Shown here one piece after another: positions 13,426 through 21,966 of a DNA stretch of 24,223 nt (positions are counted from its first letter, which is position 1; every line of letters begins with the position of its first letter). Under the pieces are notes generated by a model. That model saw only the letters and a list, made by a program, of their open reading frames with translations, did no database searches and was not told the DNA's origin. The translations under genes were made by a program, and so were the position numbers. The DNA comes from a virus. Location of the stretch: the IMG/VR virus record IMGVR_UViG_3300009149_000275, positions 1 through 24,223 of that record, one strand, 5' to 3'.

Positions 13426-16214
13426 GTTATGTTCTTACAAAAGATCAAGTAAAGGAAGAAATAAAGAAATGTGGGCGTGATCCCACATACTTCATTACAA
13501 ACTATTGTAAGATTTCACATCCAGAAAAAGGCTTGATACCATTCAGTTTGTATGGTTATCAACAAGAAACAATAAAAGCATTTGAAGATTATCGCTTCAA
13601 CATAGTTCTAAAAGCCCGTCAGTTAGGTTTATCAACCGCTGTTGCGGGTTATATTGCTTGGATGCTTCTTTTTCGTAGACAAAAAAGCGTTCTTGTTGTT
13701 GCGACAAAACTTGATGTCGCTGCCAACCTTGTAAAAAAAGTTAAAAAGATGATAAAAAGTCTGCCAACTTGGCTGAATATCGCTGATATATCAATAGACA
13801 ACCGAAATAGTTTTGAACTAAATAATGGTTCATGGATCAAAGCATCCTCAACCAGCGAAAGTGCTGGTCGTTCGGAAGCCTTGAGTCTTCTTGTTATTGA
13901 CGAAGCAGCATTCGTTGAAGGTATGGAAGATCTGTGGAAAAGTATATTCCCAACACTATCAACCGGTGGTCGTTGTATTGCTATTTCAACTCCAAATGGT
14001 GTTGGAAGTTGGTTTCATGAAACTTATATAAATGCTGAAAACAAAACAAATGACTTTAATGCCATAAAACTAAACTGGGATGCTCACCCAGAACGAGATC
14101 GCGACTGGTTTGAAGCCGCCACTCGTAACATGAATAGGCGAGATATAGCGCAAGAATATGAATGCCATACTGGAGATACGCGAATATTGACTCCCAATGG
14201 TTTTGAATTTATAAAAGACCTAAAATTAGGCGATTTAGTATTAACCCACCAGGGTAGATTTAGGAAAGTTATACGTACATTTAATAAATTTATAGAGAAA
14301 GAAAACTTGGTATCTATTTCTACTCCTATGAGTAGAAAAAATGTTATTAATATAACCAAGGAACACCCAATTCTAACTGCAGTTCGAACAAAAAGCGATA
14401 GTTATAATATATATAATGAAATTGATGTAGATTGTTATGAAGAAAAATGGCTCAACACGCAGCAAATAAAAGAATTGTATGAAGACTATACCGTCCCTCA
14501 ATATCTGACTGCTTTGATACCCAAGCTAACTAATGAAAATTTCAAAAACAACATTAACGTATTTGATTTCGCACATTTTTATATACACAAAGAAGTTGAT
14601 GAAAAAAATATCAGAACCCACAGACAAAAAGGAAATAACAACAGATTTATAAATATCAACTATGATACCGGAAAAATAATAGGTCTTTATCTCGCAGAGG
14701 GTCACTCTAATGCAAAAGAAACCACATTTTGTTTCAACAAGGATGAGGACGATTTGATCCAATTTGTTTCAGAGTGGGCAGACAAACATAACTTTATAAA
14801 TCGTAAAAATGTTCGAAACTATTCAAATTGTACAACTGTTCATGTATCAAATAAGTTTTTATCTTTATTCATAAAACACTTTGTTGATGGGAATAATTGT
14901 TATAATAAAATTTTAAATAATAATATATATGAATATTCATTAGATTTTATCAAAGGCATAGTTGATGGCATATGGCTTGGCGATGGTCTTCATATGCCTG
15001 ATAAGAAAAATGTTTTAGGACTAACAAATGATAAACTTATATATCAAATAAGAATGTTGATGACTGCATTCAATTTAATAACTCGTGTTTCATCAGTGCA
15101 TCAAAAAACTTTTAATAGAAATAATAAAACAAGATATTATTTGGAATTAAACAATGTAGCTGGAAACAATATTGAAAAATGTACATCAAATGGGATTGAA
15201 CATAAAAAAGGCCAAAGAACCAAATTTTCTCACAATAAGTGGTGGGGACGCCCAACTATAACAAAATTTGTTAGCGAAGAAAAGATAGTACAAGTCTTCA
15301 ATATAGAAGTTGAAGAAGACAATTCATATGTAGCTGAAAATCTTGTAGTACACAACTGCAGTTTCAATGCGTCTGGTGAAGGCGTAATAAACTCACAAGA
15401 CCTACAAGAAATAAGAGAAGGTGTCTTAGAGCCAAAATATCGCACAGGTTTTGATAGAAACTATTGGATATGGGAAGAAGCAAGACAAAACTTTTCTTAT
15501 CTTCTTGTTGCCGATGTTGCTCGCGGAGATGGAAAAGACTTTTCTGCTTTCCATGTTATAAAACTTGAAACAATGGAACAAGTAGCAGAATATCAAGGTA
15601 AAATAGCACCTGATATTTATGCCGATATGCTTTTCCAGACAGGTAAAGAATATAATACTGCTCTTCTTGTTGTAGAAAATAACAATATCGGCTATAACGT
15701 TCTTGATAAACTTATAGAAAGAAAATATCCAAATATTTATTTTTCAATAAAATCAACACATGAGTTCATAGAACAAGTTCAAGCAGAAAGCATGACCAAC
15801 AGCGTTCCAGGTTTTACAACAACACAAAAAACAAGACCACTCATAGTGGCAAAACTTGAAGAGTTTATCCGGAATAAGATGATAAAAATATACTCTAATA
15901 GAATGGTTGAAGAACTATCTACATTTGTGTGGAACAATGGTCGCCCAGAAGCAATGAAAAATAGAAACGACGATCTAACAATGTCGCTTGCTATTGCTTG
16001 TTGGGTGCGCGATACGGCACTTACAACTTCACAACGAGATGTTGAATATACAAAAGCAATGTTTAATGCTATAACGATGGCAAATACTCGCGTTCAGACT
16101 AAAATACCTGGCCAGATAGGCTATAATAGCAACTATTCGTTAGACGAAAAAAGAGTAAATCAAAAAGAACTAAAAGAGTTCTACAAAATGTATGACTGGC
16201 TTTATAAAGGATAA
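13422..16214 (+). CDS. Terminase large subunit (gp17 type) with an intein
   Basis: 930 codons; removing the intein (residues 248-645) leaves a 532-residue terminase. ATPase domain: deviant Walker A KARQLGLS (64-71), Walker B LLVIDEA (156-162), coupling motif AISTPNG (187-193). The RNase H-like nuclease domain starts after the intein with LLVADVARGDGKDFSAF (first Asp), then ALLVVENNNIG and the last acidic motif RNDDLTMSLAIACW. It packages DNA into the prohead through the portal and cuts it. The intein interrupts the ECSF sequence between the two domains, so packaging depends on splicing. The start overlaps the previous stop (ATGA) with no clear Shine-Dalgarno. Confidence 0.92.
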   Translation: MSYVLTKDQVKEEIKKCGRDPTYFITNYCKISHPEKGLIPFSLYGYQQETIKAFEDYRFNIVLKARQLGLSTAVAGYIAWMLLFRRQKSVLVVATKLDVAANLVKKVKKMIKSLPTWLNIADISIDNRNSFELNNGSWIKASSTSESAGRSEALSLLVIDEAAFVEGMEDLWKSIFPTLSTGGRCIAISTPNGVGSWFHETYINAENKTNDFNAIKLNWDAHPERDRDWFEAATRNMNRRDIAQEYECHTGDTRILTPNGFEFIKDLKLGDLVLTHQGRFRKVIRTFNKFIEKENLVSISTPMSRKNVINITKEHPILTAVRTKSDSYNIYNEIDVDCYEEKWLNTQQIKELYEDYTVPQYLTALIPKLTNENFKNNINVFDFAHFYIHKEVDEKNIRTHRQKGNNNRFININYDTGKIIGLYLAEGHSNAKETTFCFNKDEDDLIQFVSEWADKHNFINRKNVRNYSNCTTVHVSNKFLSLFIKHFVDGNNCYNKILNNNIYEYSLDFIKGIVDGIWLGDGLHMPDKKNVLGLTNDKLIYQIRMLMTAFNLITRVSSVHQKTFNRNNKTRYYLELNNVAGNNIEKCTSNGIEHKKGQRTKFSHNKWWGRPTITKFVSEEKIVQVFNIEVEEDNSYVAENLVVHNCSFNASGEGVINSQDLQEIREGVLEPKYRTGFDRNYWIWEEARQNFSYLLVADVARGDGKDFSAFHVIKLETMEQVAEYQGKIAPDIYADMLFQTGKEYNTALLVVENNNIGYNVLDKLIERKYPNIYFSIKSTHEFIEQVQAESMTNSVPGFTTTQKTRPLIVAKLEEFIRNKMIKIYSNRMVEELSTFVWNNGRPEAMKNRNDDLTMSLAIACWVRDTALTTSQRDVEYTKAMFNAITMANTRVQTKIPGQIGYNSNYSLDEKRVNQKELKEFYKMYDWLYKG
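14163..15356 (+). other. Intein with LAGLIDADG homing endonuclease in the terminase
   Basis: 398 codons in frame. It begins with Cys (CHTGDTRILTPNGFEFI, block A), has the block B histidine in NITKEHPIL, and ends in VAENLVVHN followed by Cys (blocks F/G with the terminal His-Asn and a +1 Cys). Two LAGLIDADG-type motifs lie inside: IGLYLAEGHS and IVDGIWLGDGLH, both with the acidic residue. The endonuclease thus looks intact. Its DNA is visibly richer in AT and TTT/AAT/TTA codons than the flanking terminase, consistent with a different history. Confidence 0.92.
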
Positions 16215-16218
16215 ATAA

Positions 16219-18318
16219 ATGGCCGACAATAGCAAACCAATAAATAGAAGTGATTTTCGCAATATAACTCCCTCAAAAAGAGGCAGAGTAAATCAAGATA
16301 AAAGTCCCTATAATCCAGAGAATGGTCTTTTCAAAAGACTTACAAAACTATTTTCTGGTCCTATTGTCAATCGTCGCCAACAAAACTATAAAAGCGAACG
16401 CCGCCGTCGTTTAGATAAATACCGATTTCAATCAGCGCAAGGTCAGCAGTTCAAAAAGTCTTCCTATAACCCATTTGACTATGTTCATTCTCAAAGCATG
16501 GCAAACCAAAACCGTGCTGAAAGATATGTCGACTTCGAGCAACATGAATATGTACCCGAGATTGCCTCGGCACTTGACATTTATGCCGACGAAATGACAA
16601 CAAGTAACTCTCTGGAAAAGGTTCTAACCATAGATTGCCCTAATGAAGAAATAAAAAACATTCTTCACAGTCTTTATTACGATATACTAAACATAGAGTT
16701 CAACTTGTTTGGTTGGTGCCGAACAATGTGTAAGTTTGGCGACTTTTTTCTTTATCTTGATATTGATGAACGCGATGGTATAAAAAATGCCATTGGTATT
16801 CCTCCATATGAAGTTGAGCTCATAGAAGGCGAAGACGAAAAAAATCCAAACTATGTTCAGTTTCAGTGGAATAGTGGCGGAATGACTTTTGAAAATTGGC
16901 AGATGGGCCATTTTCGTATTCTTGGAAATGATAAATATGCTCCATATGGAACAAGTGTGTTAGAGCCTGCCCGTCGTATTGTGCGTCAGCTAACACTACT
17001 TGAAGACGCCATGATGGCTTATCGTATTGTTCGTTCAGCGGAGCGTCGTGTTTTTTATGTTGATGTTGGAAATGTTGCTCCAAATGATGTTGAGCAGTTT
17101 ATGCAGAAAGCAATGACAGCCCTAAAACGCAACCAAGTTGTTGATGAAAAAACTGGTCGTGTTGATCTGCGCTACAACCCGCTGTCAATAGAAGAAGATT
17201 ATTTTATTCCAGTTCGTGGCCAACAATCAACAAAAATAGAAAGTCTTGCTGGTGGTCAATACACTGGCGACATAGAAGATGTAAAATATTTACGAGATAA
17301 ACTATTTTCTGCTATAAAAATACCACAAAGTTACCTTTCTCGTGGTGAAGGTGGTGAAGAAGATAAAACAACTCTTGCTCAAAAAGATATTCGTTTTGCC
17401 AGAACCATTCAGCGTCTTCAAAGATCTGTTGTTAGTGAGCTTGAAAAAATAGGTGTTATACACTTGTTTGTTCTTGGATACAGAAATGAAGATCTTATAA
17501 AGTTCAAACTACGACTAAATAACCCAAGTAAAATAGCAGAACTACAAGAGCTAGAAACTTGGAAAACAAAGTTTGAAGTTGCCAGTGCCGCAACAGAAGG
17601 TTATTTCAGTAAGCGTTGGGTTGCTAAAAAAATATTTGGTCTTTCCGACGAAGAATTCCTACGGAATCAACGCGAAATGTTCTTTGACTTCAAGTTCAAA
17701 GCCGCTGTTGAGAAGGCAGGTTCCGAACAAGAAGCAGCGGCAGGCGATGCTGATGCATTTGGTGGTGGAATGGATACTGGTGGCCTTGGTGGAAATACTG
17801 GTGCCGGTGGAACAGAAGGCGGTCCCGGTATAGATTTAGGAACACTTACTTCTGAGCCAGAAGCCGGTGCAGCACCAACTGAAACACCAACTGAAACACC
17901 AGCCGGTGGAGAAGAAGCAGGTCCATTATTGGCAGCACCAGGAAAAAGAGACGATAAACTAACAACAACTCCTGCATCAAGGGGCAAAATGTATATGCCT
18001 GTAAAATATCGCGGGGGAGATAGCCGTCCAGCAGGAGCAAGAACAAGAAGTTATCAGTCAAAATTCAGTAAAGAACTTGGCGGTGGCTCAATGAGAAATG
18101 TTATGGGTTCTGGCGCACAAGAACTATTTGGTCTTGGTAATGGCATTTACGAACACTATGAAAATAGTTATAGTGAAGAGATGTTGAGCGAAGCAGATAA
18201 AAAGCAAGACAATAATATTGTTGAGCAGAAAATATTATCTAACAACGACAGTTTAAAACAACTTATAAGTTCTTTGGAGAAGAAAAATGCAACAAACAAA
18301 GAAGATAGTGAAGACTAA
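16219..18318 (+). CDS. Portal vertex protein (gp20 type)
   Basis: 699 residues, longer than T4 gp20 (about 520). AAGGAT lies upstream of the ATG. The core has the T4-portal look: FEQHEYVPEIASALDIYADE, YAPYGTSVLEPARRIVRQL, SAERRVFYVDVG, then LRDKLFSAIKIPQSYL and RFARTIQRLQRS. It forms the dodecameric ring through which terminase drives DNA. From about residue 500 there is a Gly/Ala/Thr/Pro-rich low-complexity region (to ~575) and a polar tail ending in SYSEEMLSEADKKQDNN, with a possible prohead-protease site (LSE|A). The last 32 bases overlap the next gene. Confidence 0.92.
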   Translation: MADNSKPINRSDFRNITPSKRGRVNQDKSPYNPENGLFKRLTKLFSGPIVNRRQQNYKSERRRRLDKYRFQSAQGQQFKKSSYNPFDYVHSQSMANQNRAERYVDFEQHEYVPEIASALDIYADEMTTSNSLEKVLTIDCPNEEIKNILHSLYYDILNIEFNLFGWCRTMCKFGDFFLYLDIDERDGIKNAIGIPPYEVELIEGEDEKNPNYVQFQWNSGGMTFENWQMGHFRILGNDKYAPYGTSVLEPARRIVRQLTLLEDAMMAYRIVRSAERRVFYVDVGNVAPNDVEQFMQKAMTALKRNQVVDEKTGRVDLRYNPLSIEEDYFIPVRGQQSTKIESLAGGQYTGDIEDVKYLRDKLFSAIKIPQSYLSRGEGGEEDKTTLAQKDIRFARTIQRLQRSVVSELEKIGVIHLFVLGYRNEDLIKFKLRLNNPSKIAELQELETWKTKFEVASAATEGYFSKRWVAKKIFGLSDEEFLRNQREMFFDFKFKAAVEKAGSEQEAAAGDADAFGGGMDTGGLGGNTGAGGTEGGPGIDLGTLTSEPEAGAAPTETPTETPAGGEEAGPLLAAPGKRDDKLTTTPASRGKMYMPVKYRGGDSRPAGARTRSYQSKFSKELGGGSMRNVMGSGAQELFGLGNGIYEHYENSYSEEMLSEADKKQDNNIVEQKILSNNDSLKQLISSLEKKNATNKEDSED

Positions 18319-19153
18319 ACATAACAAAAAGCGAAACACTGCTTTTTTATATGAAGTCATTGTTCGTGAAATAACAAATGCTGTATTGCAAAAAAACGAA
18401 GAACAAACAAAGTTTCTTGTAAAAGTTTGTAAGTCTTTTTTCTCTCACGGTCAGGTTCTAAAAAAAGAACTTGATTTATATCGTGCTGTTCATGAATCGT
18501 ATGAAGTTTCTAATGAAATAGCACAAAAGATATTAAATGAAGCAAAGTTTCAGTATGAACTTTTAGATAAAAAGCAAATATTCAATGAACAAACAAAACT
18601 TATAAATATTTTAAACAAAATATCAAATGGGTCCATGTTTAATACTTTTATTTCCGATTACAAAAATCTTGCCACAATATCTCAAATATTCAACAACAGT
18701 GTTCCAGTAAAAGAAAAAGTGCTATTAGAAACACAAATAGTTAGCAAAATGACTTCAACACCAGAAAGTGCTGAAAAAGATAAACTTGCTACACTTGATT
18801 CGCTAACTTACAACTTGTTTGTAAAAAAGTTTAACGAACAATACAGCAACTCTCTTCTTGCAGAACAAAAAGAACTTCTTACAAAATATGTAATGAGTTT
18901 TGCTGATGGCGGAACAGAGTTTAAACTATATCTAAATGAAGAAATAGAAAGAATAAAAAACTCACTAAAAACAAGCCTTCAAGAAAAACAAATAGCAGAA
19001 GATCGCTTTCTAAAAGATAAAACAGTAGTAGTTTTGGAAAGAGTAGAAAACTATAAACAAAAAGACATTGACAACTCACTAATAGAAGAGGTCATGAAAA
19101 TACAAAGTCTTATAAAAGAAATAGAAAGCAAGGAAGAAACAAATAATGGCTGA
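18287..19153 (+). CDS. Conserved head-cluster protein, helical, unknown
   Basis: 288 residues; the ATG lies inside the portal gene with GGAGAAG upstream, so it is translated from its own site in another phase. A basic start (KKIVKTKHNKKRN) is followed by an almost wholly helical, Lys/Glu-rich protein (ending VMKIQSLIKEIESKEE). In T4, small prohead-core genes 67 and 68 occupy the space between genes 20 and 21, so a core or scaffold role is plausible, but no similarity was recognised. Ends 8 bases inside the next gene. Confidence 0.6.
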   Translation: MQQTKKIVKTKHNKKRNTAFLYEVIVREITNAVLQKNEEQTKFLVKVCKSFFSHGQVLKKELDLYRAVHESYEVSNEIAQKILNEAKFQYELLDKKQIFNEQTKLINILNKISNGSMFNTFISDYKNLATISQIFNNSVPVKEKVLLETQIVSKMTSTPESAEKDKLATLDSLTYNLFVKKFNEQYSNSLLAEQKELLTKYVMSFADGGTEFKLYLNEEIERIKNSLKTSLQEKQIAEDRFLKDKTVVVLERVENYKQKDIDNSLIEEVMKIQSLIKEIESKEETNNG

Positions 19154-19724
19154 TCTAAAAGTAAAAATAACAAGCACAGATCCACAGCCAGATCAGGCTC
19201 TTGATGATAATGTTCCTGCACAAGAACCAGAAAAGAAAAAACAACTTTTTACAGTAAAAGTAAAAGCAAGGCGAACATTAGATGGAAATATTATTGTATC
19301 AGATCATCCAGATATTGATATTGTTATAATGCCAGATAAAATGCGAGTTATAACTTTTTCAAAAGAAAACTTTGACGATCACATTTACCAAACACAAGAT
19401 CGTTTTATGAAATATCTAACTAAAAAAGGCACATTAGTTTTTGACAGCATTGCTTCTGGTAATGTTTATGGTTCATTAGAAGCCAAAATAATAAAACCAG
19501 CACAAGAAATACCAATAGACAACCTTATGTTGATGCTTGTCTCAAAATGGATAGATAGTGAAAAACCATCAGTTGTTTATCAGCAAGCAGTTGCCGATGC
19601 TTACACAGACAGTGTTACTGATCCAAATGATAAAGAAAGCACTGAACTTGGCAAAGTTGCTGCAGCACAAGAAAAAGGTTCAGTTCCAATACATCAAGTT
19701 CGTCGTTATGCTTATGGTTTATGA
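19146..19724 (+). CDS. Head-cluster protein, function unknown
   Basis: 192 residues with AAGGAAG upstream of the ATG. A disordered acidic N terminus (about 1-32) is followed by a compact alpha/beta domain (LFTVKVKARRTLDGNIIVSD, PDKMRVITFSKENF, GNVYGSLEAKIIKP) and a C terminus ending HQVRRYAYGL. No enzymatic motif. The conserved place between portal and protease suggests a prohead-assembly or virion protein. Its TGA overlaps the start of the membrane-protein gene. Confidence 0.6.
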   Translation: MADLKVKITSTDPQPDQALDDNVPAQEPEKKKQLFTVKVKARRTLDGNIIVSDHPDIDIVIMPDKMRVITFSKENFDDHIYQTQDRFMKYLTKKGTLVFDSIASGNVYGSLEAKIIKPAQEIPIDNLMLMLVSKWIDSEKPSVVYQQAVADAYTDSVTDPNDKESTELGKVAAAQEKGSVPIHQVRRYAYGL

Positions 19725-20029
19725 TAGTTAATGTTGTATTGTTTATTTTATCATGTGCTGGTGCAACACAAATATTGTGTTATGGAAGCATATTAGATAA
19801 AATAAGACCAACCAATGGAATACTTGGAGAACTATTCCGTTGTAGTATGTGTGTTGGTTTTCATGTTGGATATATTCAATTTATATTGTTCTGGCTTGCT
19901 GGTGTAACTTTATTTTCTAACTTTTATATTGGAGCATTTGTATTTGCACTCGTTTCTTCATATACCAGTTATATATGCGACAAAATATTGAGCGATGAAG
20001 GAATAATGATAAAAATAGTGAATAAATAA
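19721..20029 (+). CDS. Small membrane protein with CxxC motif (DUF1360-like)
   Basis: 102 residues, ATGA overlap with the previous gene. Three hydrophobic segments (about 3-23, 46-66 and 67-86) flank a short soluble loop with GELFRCSMCVGFHVG (C41, C44). The pattern of a C-x2-C-V-G-F/W turn entering a helix resembles the DUF1360 family of small membrane proteins; I believe such genes occur in T4-like marine phages. An inner-membrane location is clear; the function is unknown. A membrane protein in a head-gene cluster could help anchor proheads during assembly, but that is speculation. Confidence 0.65.
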   Translation: MIVNVVLFILSCAGATQILCYGSILDKIRPTNGILGELFRCSMCVGFHVGYIQFILFWLAGVTLFSNFYIGAFVFALVSSYTSYICDKILSDEGIMIKIVNK

Positions 20030-20055
20030 AAGTTACGAGATATTTATAAGTTGTG

Positions 20056-20211
20056 ATGTGCATAAGAGAGATAAGGCAAAAATATAAAGATATTTATGGA
20101 ATCTTGTCGACAAGAGATTTAGCAAAACTATATACAGTCGACTGTAGCCAAATTAGCAGAATAATTATTAATAAGACTTGGAAGGAAGTGGAAAATGTTA
20201 ATAACCAATAG
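20056..20211 (+). CDS. 51-residue HTH micro-protein
   Basis: From the ATG at 20056 (a GTG at 20053 is just before it) to TAG at 20209-20211. The product reads IREIRQKYKDIYGILSTRDL and then AKLYTVDCSQISRIIINKTW. This follows the helix-turn-helix pattern (IR..Y..G..S.R.LA..Y.V..S.IS.I....W) that often accompanies phage HNH homing endonucleases, so it may be a relic of one, or a free regulator. There is no strong ribosome-binding site. Two GTCGAC palindromes lie inside it. Confidence 0.5.
   Translation: MCIREIRQKYKDIYGILSTRDLAKLYTVDCSQISRIIINKTWKEVENVNNQ
20102..20146. promoter_or_regulatory. Twin 14-bp palindromes with a GTCGAC core, 31 bp apart
   Basis: TCTTGTCGACAAGA (20102-20115) and TACAGTCGACTGTA (20133-20146) are both perfect palindromes. 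Their centres are 31 bp apart, about three helical turns, so dimers bound at both would face the same side. They lie inside the HTH micro-gene, which would suit autoregulation. The spacing and shared core argue against chance in AT-rich DNA, but function is unproven. Confidence 0.5.
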
Positions 20212-20332
20212 CAGCGTTTACACGGCAAATTTTATGATGGCAAAACATCGTCTTCCGCAGACAAAGCAAAGATTCTGTTGTAAGGGGAGTTATATCGTGC
20301 GGGTTGCGCCCGCATTTGGTTTCTGCATATAA
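20195..20332 (+). CDS. Doubtful 45-residue frame after the HTH gene
   Basis: AAGGA (20182-20186) stands 8 bases before the ATG at 20195. The product (starting MLITNSSVYTANFMMAKHR, ending RVAPAFGFCI) has no recognisable motif and includes a GC-rich patch unlike the neighbours. It could be a chance frame or the scrap of a lost gene. Listed because the ribosome-binding site is good and this 314-base gap otherwise holds only the HTH gene. Confidence 0.25.
   Translation: MLITNSSVYTANFMMAKHRLPQTKQRFCCKGSYIVRVAPAFGFCI
20298..20320 (+). terminator. GC-rich hairpin before the head-cluster gene at 20344
   Basis: TGCGGG (20298-20303), loop TTGCG, CCCGCA (20309-20314), then ATTTGGT. The stem is 6 bp, mostly G-C, in otherwise AT-rich DNA, with only a short T-rich follow-up. 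It may be a modest terminator or mark the end of inserted DNA. Confidence 0.35.
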
Positions 20333-20343
20333 GGGCTTATCGA

Positions 20344-20919
20344 ATGAAAGTAACAAAAAAAGAACTACAAAAAATAATAAAAGAAGAACTTGATGAAATG
20401 ACAGCAGCAGGAGAACTTGAAGAAGGTTTTCTTGACAAACTACTTGGCAAAGAGCCAAAGTTTGGTGATTTTGTTACAGATGATGATGTAAAAAAGAAAC
20501 TTGATGTAGTTCAAAAAAATCTCGGTGATCTGCGAGGACTTGCTTCAAAACAAGATAACAAAGAACTTGGCTTACAAGTAACAAAAATATCAAAAGATGT
20601 AGCTGGTCTTTATAGCAAGACAACGCCTAAAGGCCCAGAACTAAAGACAATAACCGATAAACCAGAAGATATAACACTTCGCAATACGATGTCTGCTCTT
20701 GCTGATCCAAAAAGAAGAAGTAAGTTATCAACAGAACGTTTAGTAGGAATGCTATCTAAAATAGCGCCAACAGAAAAGGTTCCAACAGGTCCAGATGGTA
20801 GACCTGATAGAGCGAAACTAATGAGTTTAGTTCAACAAAAACTACAAAGTATGCCAGATGTTAGAACATTTCAAGGCGGAAGACCAGCCAGACTTCGTTC
20901 TCGGCCTGTTGGTGAATAA
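20344..20919 (+). CDS. Putative prohead-core or internal protein with targeting-like N terminus
   Basis: 191 residues; AAGGG lies 9 bases upstream of the ATG. The N terminus (MKVTKKELQKIIKEELDEM) is followed by GELEEGFLDKLLG; the next gene has the matching pair EFDTILQEE and GVQEGFLDRIKD. In T4, internal head proteins carry a short N-terminal capsid-targeting sequence removed by gp21 after L/I-x-E, and LEE|G fits that rule. The remainder is helical and charged with a basic C terminus (RPARLRSRPVGE), as expected for DNA-associated internal proteins. The role is inferred from motif and place between portal and protease. Confidence 0.6.
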   Translation: MKVTKKELQKIIKEELDEMTAAGELEEGFLDKLLGKEPKFGDFVTDDDVKKKLDVVQKNLGDLRGLASKQDNKELGLQVTKISKDVAGLYSKTTPKGPELKTITDKPEDITLRNTMSALADPKRRSKLSTERLVGMLSKIAPTEKVPTGPDGRPDRAKLMSLVQQKLQSMPDVRTFQGGRPARLRSRPVGE

Positions 20920-20940
20920 AAATAAATAAAGGTTTATAAA

Positions 20941-21966
20941 ATGTCTTTTTCAAAAAAAGAGTTTGATACAATATTACAAGAAGAAACTATCAAACTCCTT
21001 GCTGAAGAAGGAGTTCAAGAAGGTTTTCTTGATAGAATAAAAGATCTTTATAAAAGTTTTACAAAACCAAGACCAAATGCATCGCAGGGTGTTGGTAGAG
21101 CATTTGCTGGATATAAATATAAGCCACCAGCCAAACAGGCAGCAACAACACAGCAACAACAAGAACCAGAAAAAAATCAAACATCACTAGCAGTAAAACA
21201 AACTGCACCCATGCAACCAAGTGATGTTTATGTTGGTTCGCAAGATAATACATCGGCAACTGGCACATACGATATAGGAACTCAACCCAGATTACCTCCT
21301 TCTCAACAAAAAGCACTATCACCAAGTCAAAAATCACCAGAAACCGTTCAACCATCCGGCGATCTTCCTCCATCTGGAAACATACCAATTCAATTGCCAG
21401 CACCAGAAAAAATAGGTGTTATTCCGCAATATCAACCACTAATGCTTGATATAGATAAAATAGATTTTGAAAACTTGAGAAACAAAACAATATTAGAGTT
21501 AACTAAAGCAGAAATATATTTAAATAAAAACCGTTCACAAAAAGCTAAAATAATAAAAGAAGCTGAAACTGTTTTAAAATATCTTGTAAGCACAAAAAGA
21601 GTGATACAAAATCCAACTATTGGCCCAACACAAGAAAACGCAGCAAGGCCGACTCCTTCTTTGCAGCAAATTGGAACTGCTAAGTTTGATTCTTGGTACG
21701 TAGCAAGTCTTATTGTAACTACTGAAAAATACTTTGCAGGATCTATTGATAGTGATGTTATAAAGTTTGTAATCGGCAGTCTATTTATTGATGGACGATT
21801 GGCAATAAGTCAAAGACTTTATAATAAACTAATACACACAAACGATCCAAGAATCACGGACACCTTGAGCACAGAAGATCACGGCAAAAACACACAAGAA
21901 TCAAAAGACTATAAAAACTTTTATAATACTTGGAAACAATACACCAAAACAGGAACCACATTATGA
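20941..21966 (+). CDS. Putative internal head protein with Pro/Gln-rich linker
   Basis: 341 residues; AAAGG lies upstream of the ATG. The first ~35 residues (SKKEFDTILQEET, then VQEGFLDRIKDLY) match the N terminus of the preceding gene product. Residues about 50-165 form a Pro/Gln/Ser-rich, probably unstructured linker (TQQQQEPEK, PPSQQKALSPSQKSPE). The C-terminal ~160 residues form a helical domain (ILELTKAEIYLNKNRSQKAK, then FDSWYVASLIVTTEKYF). A targeting-type head, linker and folded cargo domain suggest a protein packed into the prohead. Its TGA overlaps the protease ATG. Confidence 0.6.
   Translation: MSFSKKEFDTILQEETIKLLAEEGVQEGFLDRIKDLYKSFTKPRPNASQGVGRAFAGYKYKPPAKQAATTQQQQEPEKNQTSLAVKQTAPMQPSDVYVGSQDNTSATGTYDIGTQPRLPPSQQKALSPSQKSPETVQPSGDLPPSGNIPIQLPAPEKIGVIPQYQPLMLDIDKIDFENLRNKTILELTKAEIYLNKNRSQKAKIIKEAETVLKYLVSTKRVIQNPTIGPTQENAARPTPSLQQIGTAKFDSWYVASLIVTTEKYFAGSIDSDVIKFVIGSLFIDGRLAISQRLYNKLIHTNDPRITDTLSTEDHGKNTQESKDYKNFYNTWKQYTKTGTTL

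Noticed and set aside
14648-14655. TATAAATA, identical to the T4 late-promoter box, inside the intein
   Set aside because: It lies within coding sequence with no downstream gene start nearby; such 8-mers are expected by chance in DNA this AT-rich.
18601-18608. Second TATAAATA box inside the head-cluster gene at 18287-19153
   Set aside because: It encodes part of a continuous helical protein, and the next gene starts over 500 bases away with its own RBS; likely coincidence.
20212-20343. Possible tRNA or small RNA in the gap before the gene at 20344
   Set aside because: No cloverleaf, T-loop or CCA end could be traced; only a short GC-rich hairpin is present.
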